Part shown: one piece after another, positions 43,206-56,000 of the stretch
Position numbering within the stretch: the first letter of the stretch is position 1
Layout of the letters: each line of letters opens with the position of its first letter
Assembly: GCF_027596085.1 (NCBI RefSeq)
Contig: NC_072460.1
Location: forward strand, 14,016,326-14,080,325
Source of the DNA: Anoplopoma fimbria
Lineage: Eukaryota; Chordata; Actinopteri; Perciformes; Anoplopomatidae
Length of the DNA: 64,000 nucleotides
Direction of reading: 5' to 3'
The notes under the pieces: model-generated
Seen by the model: the letters and a program-made list of their open reading frames with translations, nothing else
Database searches by the model: none
Told to the model about the DNA's origin: nothing
Program-made: the position numbers and the translations under genes

Positions 43206-44214
43206 GTAAGAATTTTGATACACATTCAAATTTGGCCAAGACACACAAACAATGTTGACATTGAAGATGTACAAACCTAAATAGTTAATGCAAGAGCCAT
43301 CCAATGTAGCATACAAAGTCAGCCAGTCCACATTTGCTGACGCTCCTTGCTTTGTCTTTGTCAGGACAAATAGCCGAGTTGCAGTTTATCATCTATTTGT
43401 GTTTGGGAAAGGACTTCACACGTAGCTGTTGTTTTCATCTTAATATAAAGTATATTGCCTGTAATTGGTCTCTCATTTTTATTTTACATTGGTTTTAGTA
43501 ATTGATCTACAAAACGAACGAAAGTCTCTTTCCTAAACTCTCTTTGGAAGAGGAACATTGCATCGCTATACCAAATGAATAGATAATCTAATAAATCTCA
43601 GGAATGGAGTCTGTGACTGTGCTGGACAGTCCTGGTGATAACATCATCTGTGTTTGTGTGTTTGTGTGTGCACATTATGCATAATCACGATGATTTATTG
43701 TTTCTGTAGGTTTTCCTACATATATATCTGCATGTAGTTTAGTCTAGTGTGGTTCTTATTGTTGTGAAATGGAATCATGTTTATTGATTTGTTTTACTAG
43801 TAGTAGTAGGAGGCTTTTTAAGCAGCTTTTGTTCTCCCCCCTTCACTCTCCCTCTTTGACTCTAAACTATAGGGTGAGATAGTGTGTTGCAGCAGGTGGA
43901 TTATCACTTTCAGGGTGGCCCAATTCACCAATTTATCCAAGACACAGACCGCCTTCAACATCACCTTCAGTGTATATCTCCATCAGATAATATTATGTTA
44001 TGTTCATCGTGCTGTTGTATGCGGCTTGGCTCTCTGTGTGGTAAACAGCTGTTGGTTTGTGCTTTAGTGTCTGATAAACACATTAGACTGTTGTTTACTC
44101 TCCCCTAAACTATCCTGGTTCAAACACTTGATAGAGACGGAGCTCCAAGCCAATAATGAAGATGTGAGCATCGTTATAGTACTGTGACTAGTGAGAACAA
44201 AATCATGCTGCCCG

Positions 44215-44215
<1 letters not shown>

Positions 44216-44284
<69 letters not shown>
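44216..44284. repeat. (CA)n microsatellite
   Basis: About 34 CA units followed by an AT-rich palindromic stretch to about 44320. Confidence 0.95.
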
Positions 44285-44288
<4 letters not shown>

Positions 44289-44633
44289 ATCATATATATA
44301 CTGTATACAGTATATATATGTGCATAGTGGCGTCGATTTTCCCTGCACAAGGGTTCTTCGTATGACTATTAAACAAATAAGAGTAGTTTATGAGTTTAAA
44401 CCCTCTGTGTGTATGTGATAACCTGGTATAAATGGGTGATTGTATATCCTTTCACATAATGTTCATGTGTTGGATGTATCAGCTGTAATGTACACCTAGT
44501 ACAGTAAAGTTGTAGTTGCTGCCTGGCCTCACAGTCTGCACAAGAGAAGCAGTTTTCCAGTCTAAGTCTGAGTCGGCTTTAGTTACTGGAGGAGGATGTG
44601 GACACAGCATGGTATTGCCAAAACAATATATAT

Positions 44634-44797
44634 GGTAAATGGACTGTACTTGTGTAGAGCCTATCTAGTCTTCTGACCACTCAAAGCGCTTTAACACTGC
44701 ATGTCATCATTCACCCATTGACACCCATTCATACACTGATGGCAGGGGCTACCATGCAAGGTGCCACCTGCCCATCAGGACTCATACTTATACTTGA
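44634..44797. repeat. Dispersed fish repeat
   Basis: Contains GGTAAATGGACTGTACTTGT, GACCACTCAAAGCGCTTTAA and CACTGATGGCAGGGGCTACC in the order known from a widespread teleost interspersed repeat. Right end truncated. Confidence 0.6.
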
Positions 44798-45376
44798 TTG
44801 AATTATATCCTTACAGAGAGTTGGAGGCTGCAGCATAAACAAGTCACTCTGAATGGAGAGAGGAACAGATTAGTTTCCTTCTGTTGTTTTTGTTACACAA
44901 GCACTTTATTGTAAAACTGAAATGATATTGTTCCCATGGCAGCTTTGTGTAAATGTTTTGTGCACAGTATTCCTCCATTTCATGTCGAGCGCCCACTCTG
45001 TTTACCACTGTTTACTGAGCGACTGAGGCTACTGTACTGTGTCCTTGCTCTCGATCAGCTGTCTCAGTGCTGGTAGAAGGTGAACCCCAGTTGTTGGTAG
45101 TGTGGAGGCTTTTAACTGCTGCACTGGCCTGCAGACATCAACAGACGGTTGTGAAAACGACACATATAAAGTCCAAAGTGCCAACAGGAGCAAACAGTAT
45201 ATACTGGGAAGATGAGCAGGAAAATTGAACATTGGAGAAAACTGCAACTCAAAACACAAACAAGACATTCCACATTCCACAAGGAGAGTGTTTGTTTGTG
45301 TGGTGTGAGTTTGAGATTCGTTGTATGAGTGAATTTGTATGTATCTTTAATGGTTTGTGTTTTTAAAGGTGAAGAG

Positions 45377-45416
45377 TCTCGGAGACTTGGAGTGCGACGC
45401 TGGCTCCAGTGATGAG
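45377..45416 (+). CDS. Unassigned exon candidate 3
   Basis: Open, acidic stretch LGDLECDAGSSDE ending at GAG|GTAAAC. The in-frame acceptor is the less usual GAAGAG|TCTC; the more obvious AAAG|GTGAAG at 45369 gives an immediate stop after candidate 2. Either the acceptor, the exon order or the exon itself is uncertain. Confidence 0.25.
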
Positions 45417-47630
45417 GTAAACACGTCTTCTCCACTCTAAGCAACAATAAACACATAGTTGTGAACATGTTTGAATACAGGTAGACACTCCAGTAGTTGC
45501 TTTCACCAAATTTGCCACTTAAGAAGCTTTGACTTTAGGTTATTTTTTTGACTTTATAGTTGCACCTGGTACCCCGATTTCCTCCCCTTTGGCAGATGTT
45601 TGAGGTGACACAGCATATGCTGAGTAAAATTAACAGGGATGAGCTGAGTTTTGGTTTGATTGTGTGTGCACACTAGGATCGCTGACCGCTATCTATCAAT
45701 GTCACTCAGGTAGCCATGGTATCACTGTTAGTGTCAGCATCAGTGTGTGTCAGCTGGTATCACTCACTGGTATCTATGTCTGTGAGGCCTACACAATTTG
45801 ACCCTGACCCTGTATCTCTCCTGTTTCCCACACCTCTGTCTCTCGTTGTCTGTGTGTGTCAGTGTGTATTGTCAGCCCAAACCCCCAGATTCCTTGGTAT
45901 GTTGGTGGAATTTCGACTATTTATCCAGGTCACTGTTGTTTGTGCCTTGCGAGGTGTGTCTGTAAATTCCTATACAGGGAGGGAGATAAACACACTCACA
46001 CTGTCACGCGCATATGCAAACCTCGTCACATGGGAGCCCACACCTTGTACAGTTAAGAATTCACCCTAACTAACTGTCTTAAATGTCCGACTCATGCTCA
46101 GCACCGGCACCTTTAACCCTCATGGTGGCTGTCTGTGAGCCAGACGTGCAGTCGGCTATCCAGCGCTAAGCTTGAGTTGTGGCCTAACAGCAAGTGAGTT
46201 ATATCACAGATAAATTGGGGATGACAAATTGGTGCTGTGTGAGGTCACACAGGCTTTTTACTCACGGAAAATTCATAGAGGTCAACCTGCATGAGATTAT
46301 GTGTGTTAGTAGTTGGAGCAATTGTAGAATGCACCGGAGATGTTTTACATGCAACGGTGAGTGAGTTCTGAAATACTCCTCCACCAATGAGGGGGAATTG
46401 TTGGGAAAACTCCAGTTCAGTTTTTCTGTTTTCAGTTACATGTTGGACCAATGTTTAGAGTTACTTGGAAAAGAGAACTGGGGTCTGCTGCTGTGATAAT
46501 ATAGGGGGGATTGCCATCGAAATGAGTTGCTGTGAACCATTATAGGAAATGCTTGAGTAAAGGGGGCAGTCTTGCTGTAGGTCTCAGGAGATAAGTGTTT
46601 TGTGTGATAATCCTCTTTTTCCCTCATACCTATACTTTCTCTCCCTCTCTGTCTGTACACCCCTCGGTACCTGGCAGGTCATGTAAATATTAGTCTGAGC
46701 TCCCTAATAAATCTGCACCTCCTACTGCTCCCACAACCTTCCAACCCAAACCTTGTGGCTGACACCCTACTCATCAGACTCAGCAGAGTGAAAGGATGAA
46801 AGATGAATGGAAGAGTTGACCCTGTAGGCAGCTACACTGTAGGCCAGATTTTAATCCAGCAGAGCAGGTGTTCTTTTGAATGAATTCACCTCTTCGCTGG
46901 CCAGCCAGAGAGGACCTTAGCTACATGAGCAAGCCGTTAATGTTTAGGAGGTGTCAACAGGCAATGGATCAGTGTTGGTCGTTCATAGTGCCGAAGGTTC
47001 TCTGTTGATACACCTAAACTTTATGACCCCTGACCTCAACCAGACTCCCCCTCCAGCCTCCGGAAAAAAAAATGACCCAAGTTCTACTGGGCCCGAGGGG
47101 TAAACTCATCCCACACAGACACTTGTTTGTTTGCATGCACTTTCTGATCACAAACAGTGACTGACAGAGTAGAAAGACCGGGTTACATACCAGACCAGGT
47201 GATAGCTGAGCTCAGGGGGCACTGAGGGGGTCCCATCCTAGCCTGCAGGTATGTACATGTGAATATGTGTGCGAAACAGATCGCATGGCTGACAACACCA
47301 CCCCAAGGTGAATGTTATAGGGCAATTGTTGGTGGGGTCTCTGGCTGGATTCCCACAGACAGAAGCCTGTATCAGAGGCGAGTAATGATGATGAATTGTG
47401 GGGAACGCGGTTCTTTGGGCTTAGATTAAAATCTGCTGATAAACATGCCCGCCAGGTCTCTAGGTAACCCGATACATTTCTCTCTCCCCTTCATCCATCT
47501 ATGTGACTCTTGCTTCTCACTGTCTTACACCTCTTTCTTTTTTCTATTTCTCAGTCAGTGATGGATTTTAAATGTTAAAGTCTAGTCACAGTCTATGTGG
47601 TGGGCTCTGTTCTGTCCATGTACCTCCAGG

Positions 47631-47793
<163 letters not shown>

Positions 47794-49961
47794 GGCATGC
47801 ATGTTTGTGTATGTAATCGGAGTGTGGTTTCTCAGGGTTGTTGTCATTTGGCAACCAGATCTCAGGCTGACATGCATTACAGCCTGGACATAAGCCTGAA
47901 CTAATCTGTCTACCTGTCACTACCGAGACACGGGGGGAGTCAAGAGTGAGAGAGAATATAGAAGTGTTAAAAAAAGGTTGAGAATAGCTGTGATGAGGTT
48001 AACAAAATGATTGGGCTGCATGAATAACTAACAGTCTAAAGATACTGCAGCAATGTGTGTGTCAGTGTGAAGGTACGGTCACATAACGTTTCCATTCCAC
48101 GACATGGCCTCACACTCAGTACAGAAAAAGGACATGACGGCACTGATAGGATGCAGGTAATATGTATATATTGATCAGAGCGACCAAAAACTAAAAGCAG
48201 TGTTTGAGAGTTGATGTACTAAGTTAATAACTTTTCCATCGTCAAATACTGTGCAGTAGTGTTTCTGTTGGCCTATCGAGCACATCCTGCAAAACTGCCA
48301 GAGCCAGCTGGAGATCACACTGAAACAGGAAACGCAAGTTTAAATTTGTCTGTACTTACTTCAATATTATTGAATAAGAGATGGAGTGTATCTTTATAAG
48401 ACTGAAGTGTAATGTAACCGTAACAAACATTGAACACAACAAGGCTTGTGTCAAACAACCTGGGTGCCAACCTTTATATTTCATTTAAACTAGACCTATT
48501 TAAGTTCAGCTTGGCCACAGTTTGACCTGAACTACTTGTGCCCGTGATTTGGTCTCACTCAAATTACTTGGCCTAGCTGTGTTATTAAAGGATGATTTAA
48601 GGGATGCAGGTCAAATTGAACCACTAAGTCGGTCTATAAACTGCGATTTATGGTGACAAAGGTAAGGTGACCATTTTTTGGTAAGCCATTATTTTCTCTT
48701 CCAAATAACTTAAGTTTGCCCGGGGTTTGTTTAAAACCTGTAAGATCATCTTTTTTAGAAATATCCCCACTTCCATTCCAAGGTCTCAGTAATGAACTTG
48801 GTGAGTGCAGTATTATCATAGCCAGTAATAACATCGCAATCAGTCCTCCTGTGTTGCTTGATGGCATTTCTGTTCCTATAGCGCTACCTCCCAGCTGTGA
48901 AGACTGGTTTGCCTTTGAAACTGCAGTGGGAATGCTGTCAGCATGGCATCCAGGACACAGATAGACTGTGCCACGGGAAATTGGCACTAGAATAGTTGCT
49001 TCATAATATTACCCTGAGGGACAAAAAGCTTATTAAAAGACCTGGGATGTTGAGGACTCTTATTTGGGGCAGTTGGTAGACTGAAGTGTGAATCATAATA
49101 TTAGATCATTAAAAACATTGATTGAAAAGGATCAACACTGGATGAGATTGTATTAATTGAAGAGACACAGAGGAGCAATTTTGTGTTTTCATGTCAGATG
49201 GAGTATCTTCGCTTGTGTCTGCTTACTGCATCAAGGTTTCTCCAGGGCAGATGCCTTGCATTTCCTGTGTCATGGCATTGTTGTGTCTAATCAAGCCTGA
49301 ACATGGCTGCATTCTGTCCCGAGCCTGGGCAATGAGAGGTGATCTTACCACTGGGGCACATATTGATCAAAACAGCACACAGGATTAGAGCCTTACAGAG
49401 AAAAATATGGTTTGCTGAGTAAAATAGCAATGAATTAATAATTTATCATTTTCGTTTACATACCGGTACTACTTTTCGTCTTAAATGTGTGTAATATCCC
49501 TTTGAATTCACGTTAACAGGAGTCTCTGGTCTCTAATGTAACAGAGGCTGAACTGGACTGAGAGTCTGGATAGCAGAGGGGCCGAGGCAGAGAAGATTGC
49601 TGGAAAGTATTCCCTTTGATAAGCCGGCCAAGAAGCCTTTGATTAAATGTGGTCCCAGCAGGAGCCCACACTAGGTCCTCTGTGGCAAGACCATGTCCAA
49701 TCACCAGCTATCAACAGCCCTGGGTAATTATAGCCATCTAGTCATTAGCCTGGGACCCACCTGGAATTCCACATAGCGAGGGGTTGGATGAGGCCAGCAG
49801 GGGTTGGGGTTTAGGTTGGGCCTTTAATCAAACACTTCCCTCCCCTTGACTGATATAACACACCCCACCCCAACTCACATAGAATCAGCCTTTGTTACCG
49901 ACATAGATTGTATTATTATTACTGCCCCAGTGTCTCTAAACTCATGCTGGTGAGGAGCAAC

Positions 49962-49986
49962 GGTGTGTGTGTGTGTGCGTGTGCGT

Positions 49987-50039
<53 letters not shown>

Positions 50040-50081
50040 TGTGTGTGCGCGCGCATGTACGTGTGTGTACATGTGTGTGTG
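49962..50081. repeat. (GT/GC)n microsatellite
   Basis: Alternating purine-pyrimidine tract with several GTGC units and a GCGCGC core at about 50048. Confidence 0.95.
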
Positions 50082-51230
50082 ATGGGAATAACATGGCAGG
50101 TTATGACAGCAGTACAACGGAAACTTACTCACTATCCTGCTCGGTCACACTGATTAGTTCTGCTCTGTCTGCATCTAGTCTCTTTCTTGCCTTCAACCTC
50201 TATGTTTGTCCGTCTGAACAAAAAACAAAGATTCCAGTGTCATACTAATGCACCATATATTTCATATGAACATCTGTTTAGATAAGGCAATATACACAAT
50301 GTTATACAAGCAAGCTGGAGAGCAGAGAAGTGAAATTTGTCTGATGTTGTGGTGGCAGTTTGTCATCTTACACACTGAAAACTAGAGTACACTGTATAAT
50401 CATAATAATGGGAGTGCTCTTCTCTCTTCTCGTGTCAGCCAATGTAGTGCAGTCTCATCCGCAGATGAGAAATGAAACAACACTTTACATTTTAAATAAA
50501 TCATTTCAAACACCTGTTTTTTTTCTCTCTCTCTCTCTCTTTTTTTTTTTAACAGTTGCATTCAAAGTCCCAATGACGCATCCGTCCATTTATTCATCTA
50601 GTGTCAATCTCCTTGTCCTCTGGTAGTCCTCTGCCTGGACTTCTGTTTGGCCACACAGGGCCAAACTCCACTTAGATGTCCACTTCTCAAAGTGCACTTG
50701 TCAAGCTACTTCCCAAAGTCCAACCAAGTATTTGGTAGATAAAAGTCTATTCCTCCCCCACAAAAAAGAACATTATGTGAGTATACGATGTTGTTGTAAT
50801 AATACTGGATACATTTTAAGGCTCAATTAATGTAAAAATGTGTCTTTAAAGCAACAGGAAAGCAGCAAACCATTTTTAACTCAGTACCACACGCTAGAAA
50901 GAAGGCCTTCTGGACTGAATCTTCAATAAAAGTCCAATCCACCCAAACCCCAAAGTTTTCACTGGTTTCACTGTTGATCTGATCCCAGCAGTTCAGTCAC
51001 AGGGCCATTCACATACAGGGGCTAATGGGTGTTAATTCATATTAATGGGTACTGAACTATAGTGCTTTCATGGAGACAGGTAGAAAAGCCATGCAATGAT
51101 GAACTGAGGTTGTGGCAGGGGAGGGCAGAGCACTTTCGGACAAACTTTCCCAGAATGCCATGTTCCACAGGATGTCCCGTAAAGGGGAAAGGGGTGGGGT
51201 TGCATTACAGGGGGCAGAGGGGGTGCATCC

Positions 51231-52290
51231 TCAGCTCTGGTCCAACCATTCAGCTCGCTTGGGAGCTTTACACGTGTGTATGTCCACAGCTTCCTCACAG
51301 TCCTTACACTCCACAGCGCAGCACCATTTGAACTTGCACTCGCACTTGGTGATTTGCTTGACTCTCGTGGTGTCGTAGCCCCGCCCACAGCACATGACCT
51401 CACAGCCATCCGTGCCGCGTGATGTCTTATTGCAGACCCGCCCAGCCGTGCCCAGGGAGCCTGCACAAAAGAGTACAAAAGAGTTAGTGAATAAAAGCTT
51501 AAAGTTATCTGAAGCTAGTTTTTGGTCAACAACTGGTGGGTCATTTTGAGATTCTGTGAGACTGAACTGCAGCAGCCTGTACGTAACCATAGACAGTATA
51601 AACTGTGTGGGAGTGATGAAGGTCATCGGCTTTTATATCTGTGTGCTTACACCAAAATTTGTGTGTGTGTTTATCACGCCGTGTTGCCAGCATTTTGTTG
51701 ACACTTCTGTAGTTCTTTTTATCAAGCGAGAGATATCGTAGATATCTCTGCCTTAGAATTACAGCTCAGCTACTCATTATTATGGTTTGAGAGATATAAT
51801 GCGACAGCATTAATCCTTATCAGCCTTAGTCTGAAAAATGGTGTTGTCAAAGGCAACTTAAAACATTAATGCTAAATAGAACTAAATTACACATCACCAT
51901 CTCTGTCTAGACAAATGGAGTTAAGCTAAGGGTATACAATAAACAAGTTTAAGTTTCAGGCTGGACCTTCAGTAATTGCGTTATGACAAATGTCATAGTT
52001 TCACTTTAGCTCTCCATTTGGTTCGATATAAGACCGTTGTTGATTGTATTTTGTAGTGTTTAGAACTATGGATATTACTTAATTCAGGGACATATTGTCT
52101 GTGTCTTATGTGAATGTCATCCCCACAGAGATTAGTGCGGGTGTTTCGTGTGAGAAGCTCCCTGTTTGAACTGCTACCTATCACAACAAGCTGCCCGTAG
52201 AACAACAGACCCACACACACAACTATGCAGTGTTGGTAGAGTGGCCTATAGTTACACTGCCTTTCCCAAGCCACTGCTCCCTTTGAAGCC

Positions 52291-52369
<79 letters not shown>

Positions 52370-52974
52370 GTGTGTGCATGCGTGTGTGTGTGTGTGCGTG
52401 CGTGTGTGCGTGTGAGGGTTAAATGGACAGTGGAGCGTGACAGACAGACAGGCTCTCACACTCTGAGGCCCACTCTGCCCTCCAGCTACGCTTAGTTCAG
52501 ACAGATTGAGAGGGAGAGACTGTGACAGACAGAAAGAAGTGATTTTTTTTTTTTTTTTTTTTTGAATTAGCTGCTTGTGTCCCTAGGCTGTGGATTCCAC
52601 TGGGAAGGTGAGAAAGAGGGGGAGGATGGACGAAGGGATGAAGAGAGAGGGCAAACAAAGGGAGCGAGGAAGAACTGGACAGAGCTTCTGAGTGATGGAG
52701 GTGTTCTTGTCATCTATTGTAAAAGTTGGTCTGACAGTGTTTCATTCATCAACCGGCCAATCAGAAACAGTCATAACTAATTGGGTGTATTTTACAGAGA
52801 TTGATCAACGCTTCCACTGAGCATAGAAATGTGTGTGTGTATATATATGTATGTGTGTGTGTTGACAGAGACTGATAGAGGTCAGGTGGTCACAAAACGA
52901 CCATGTCCCCAGGGTAGAAGGATATTAGCTTCCACTGACATCACACAGGAGTCCTGCTGTGTTATCTGACTACC

Positions 52975-53059
<85 letters not shown>

Positions 53060-56000
53060 ATTCACACACACACAAACACACTAGTCATGCATGAACGTAC
53101 ACACAACATACACTTAACACCCCTAAAACATAACACAGTCGAGACAATCCATTAACACTCATGAGAAACTGCCTTTCTTCGTCTTTCAATCCAGTCCACC
53201 TTCTTCTTCTCCCTTTTTGCCGTCTTACCTGCTGTTTTGTCTTGTAAGCAGTAATCCGGAGAGTTCTCAAAGTAGACCAGGTCGTTCTTGGTGGCCTTCC
53301 TGAAGGCTTTGTTAGCTACAGCGAAGCCTGTCCCATCCTGATTCATCGTCACCTCGATGGCCCCGTTGTATTTCCTCCTCAGGTAGTCACCAGTCTTCCT
53401 GAAGTCTGACATGGCCATCCAACACGTCCGGAGTGTGCAAGAGCCGCTCACACCGTGACATTTACACTCCAACTTCATGAAACGCTTCACTGCCTAAAAA
53501 CAGAGAGACGTGGGGATAGTTTGTTTGTATTTAGCCATCTTGACATTTGGTTTTACATGTTCTGTAAATGCAGCGTTAAGACAGAAAAATTCATAAAAAC
53601 ATATTTCACACCTAATGCTCGTTTCTAGTCTTAGTAGATAATATTTGGTTTCATCTGCCGAGGTTTCAACATTGATATCCACCTCTCAGATTTCTGCCTC
53701 CTCTGCAAGACAATGGAGGTAAAAGGATTCACTGGATGATCCACAGATCCCAGTGAAAGGTAACATCTAAGATACTAATAGTTCCTAAACTGTTGACAGT
53801 GAAGTCCTCTGGAAATAAATGTTTTTTGGGTTTTTTTAACACTGTGAGCACCACAGAGAAATTCCTTTTATCTACACTGGGGTTGCCACAAAAAACTCAG
53901 AGCCAATTTAAACTTTGTATTAACATGTGATCTGTTACTTAAAACACATGTCAACTTAAGCTGTAAATACAAGTCTGTCACCTTTGCAAAAAAAAAATTG
54001 TGTTCAAACAAATCTGAATGTAACCCTAGGTAGCTTATCCTATCTGATAACAGTGCATTGTAAGAACCCCCCTGCAGGGGCGACCTGTGAACACTTATAC
54101 ACAGACTATTTTGAAAACCAAGAGGTACAGATCAAATGTTTAATCTTTTCCCAAGTTTAAACTGTAGTTTGAAATTCAAATAAAAACGGACAATCCTTAA
54201 ATGCACTCAGAATGCGTTGTAATTTGGAATGGCATTGTATTGAAACTGGATCCCAGCACGGTGTGAATGCGCTCTGTACCGTTTTCTGCGTTGTTAAGAA
54301 AAAATCTCTCCAACAAGTTGATAGGTCACCTAACTCTGCATCCACTAGTTTGTCTGCTCCAACAACGTCATTTTAGAAATTCGATCGCAGTGCAGATGGA
54401 ACCTTGATAACATGCAAACACCTATTATCATTACCAACATAACGTTGTCAGAAAAGGATTGCATGTTAATACCAGGTGTAAATGGGGTCCAAAGTACAGA
54501 TATATCAAATATTGAGCAAATAAAACAAAAACCTGCATAGCTACATATATATTACTAGATGTAACACTTACTGTTCTGCCACAGCGGTTGTTGTGTAGGT
54601 TCATGAGTGCCCGTGCATCTCGAACTGTCCTCTCTTTGGCATCTATGAAGGCTTTGGCAAACTTTATGCCATAGTTGATATTATCACTACAGCCACCCCA
54701 GTCAAACTCTCCTCTCTCATCGCTAGCCCGTCCCCGCTTGTGCGGGTCGCAGTTACACGTTTTCAGCTCCCCCTGGCTGCAGGCACGAGTAAGCGCATAC
54801 ACCACTCCTGCTGAGGAGATGGCGTAGACGAATGCTGCTTCACGACTGCCTGAGAAAGAGAGACAGAGAGAGAAAGCACAAAAGCAAAAAATAAACCCAG
54901 AGTATAGACTGAGGTAGAGGTTGAAATGCCACAATCTATTATTAAATACAGAAATTGTAGTTACTTGATATCATGCAATACAATAGATTTTGTACTACCT
55001 AAAGACATAAAACTGTGCACCCCACATGCATACACGGACACACTTAATGCCATAACCAGGCCTGGATGTGAGCCATCAGGACACAAGGTTGCAGCTGACG
55101 GGGGCATATCAGGCCTGATGTGGAGTATAGGACAGCTCTGTTTAAATATTAGCATGGAAATAATCCCAGCTGCGGGCTCTCCTCTGCTCACATAAATTGT
55201 TTAAATACAGACACAGTGATACCCCATTAATCAGCACCAGGGTGATGTCATGACAGCATTTTCTACCATTGCTGTGCTTTCCTGGTCTCTTTAGTTTCTT
55301 AGAATATGAGTCATCTATTGTGTGGCCAAAGACACATAGATAATTCGATTTTGTTGCTTTTTGCAGCGCCCCTGGGAGTGAATACCTCAAAAGACAACAG
55401 CCAGAGGCAGAAGAGCTTGTCCATCTTTAGTCACAGCCTAACAGTCATATGTGGTTCTCACTTGGTGCCACTGTACTCAAAGTTGAAACAACTCAAACGC
55501 TGCAGTGTGAGTTGATCAGCTGGTCTCATGTGTTAGTGCTCTACTCCACTAATATTAGCTAGTAGTTTGTGGGTGAGGGGGTACAAAGCATCCACAAAAT
55601 ACTTTCCACTTTTGTTTTGCAGTGCTAATTATTAAAAATATTAAATCAAAAATGTGCCCAAATGCTGGCCTTTTTTGAAGATGAACTACAAAAAGTACAT
55701 GCTGTGGTTTTCTTGGTGACCATGCAAGCTTTTCATCAGCAAGCCATTTCTTTTTACTTAAACACAACAAACATCAGTATCTGACAAAACTCATATTCAT
55801 GCTCCTCAGATGATGAACTCTTTCTATGTTGGACCACACTTGAGGTTTCCTTTAACACAACTTTTAATACACAATACCTCCTATACCTATGTAATCAGCA
55901 GGTTGCTGTGAAGACATTCAGCTCCCAAGAGGATAAATCATTTTTAGACCCTGTCAACATAGAATGCCTTTCAGCCGTGTTTTCCAGTCATCCATCTCAT

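Noticed and set aside
48634..48987. 117-codon open frame on the minus strand and 82 codons on the plus strand
   Set aside because: No splice context, no recognisable family and no codon signal; overlapping on both strands suggests chance.
54926..55390. Open frames in a wnt2b intron on both strands
   Set aside because: Intronic, no family similarity, and no matching splice phase with wnt2b exons.
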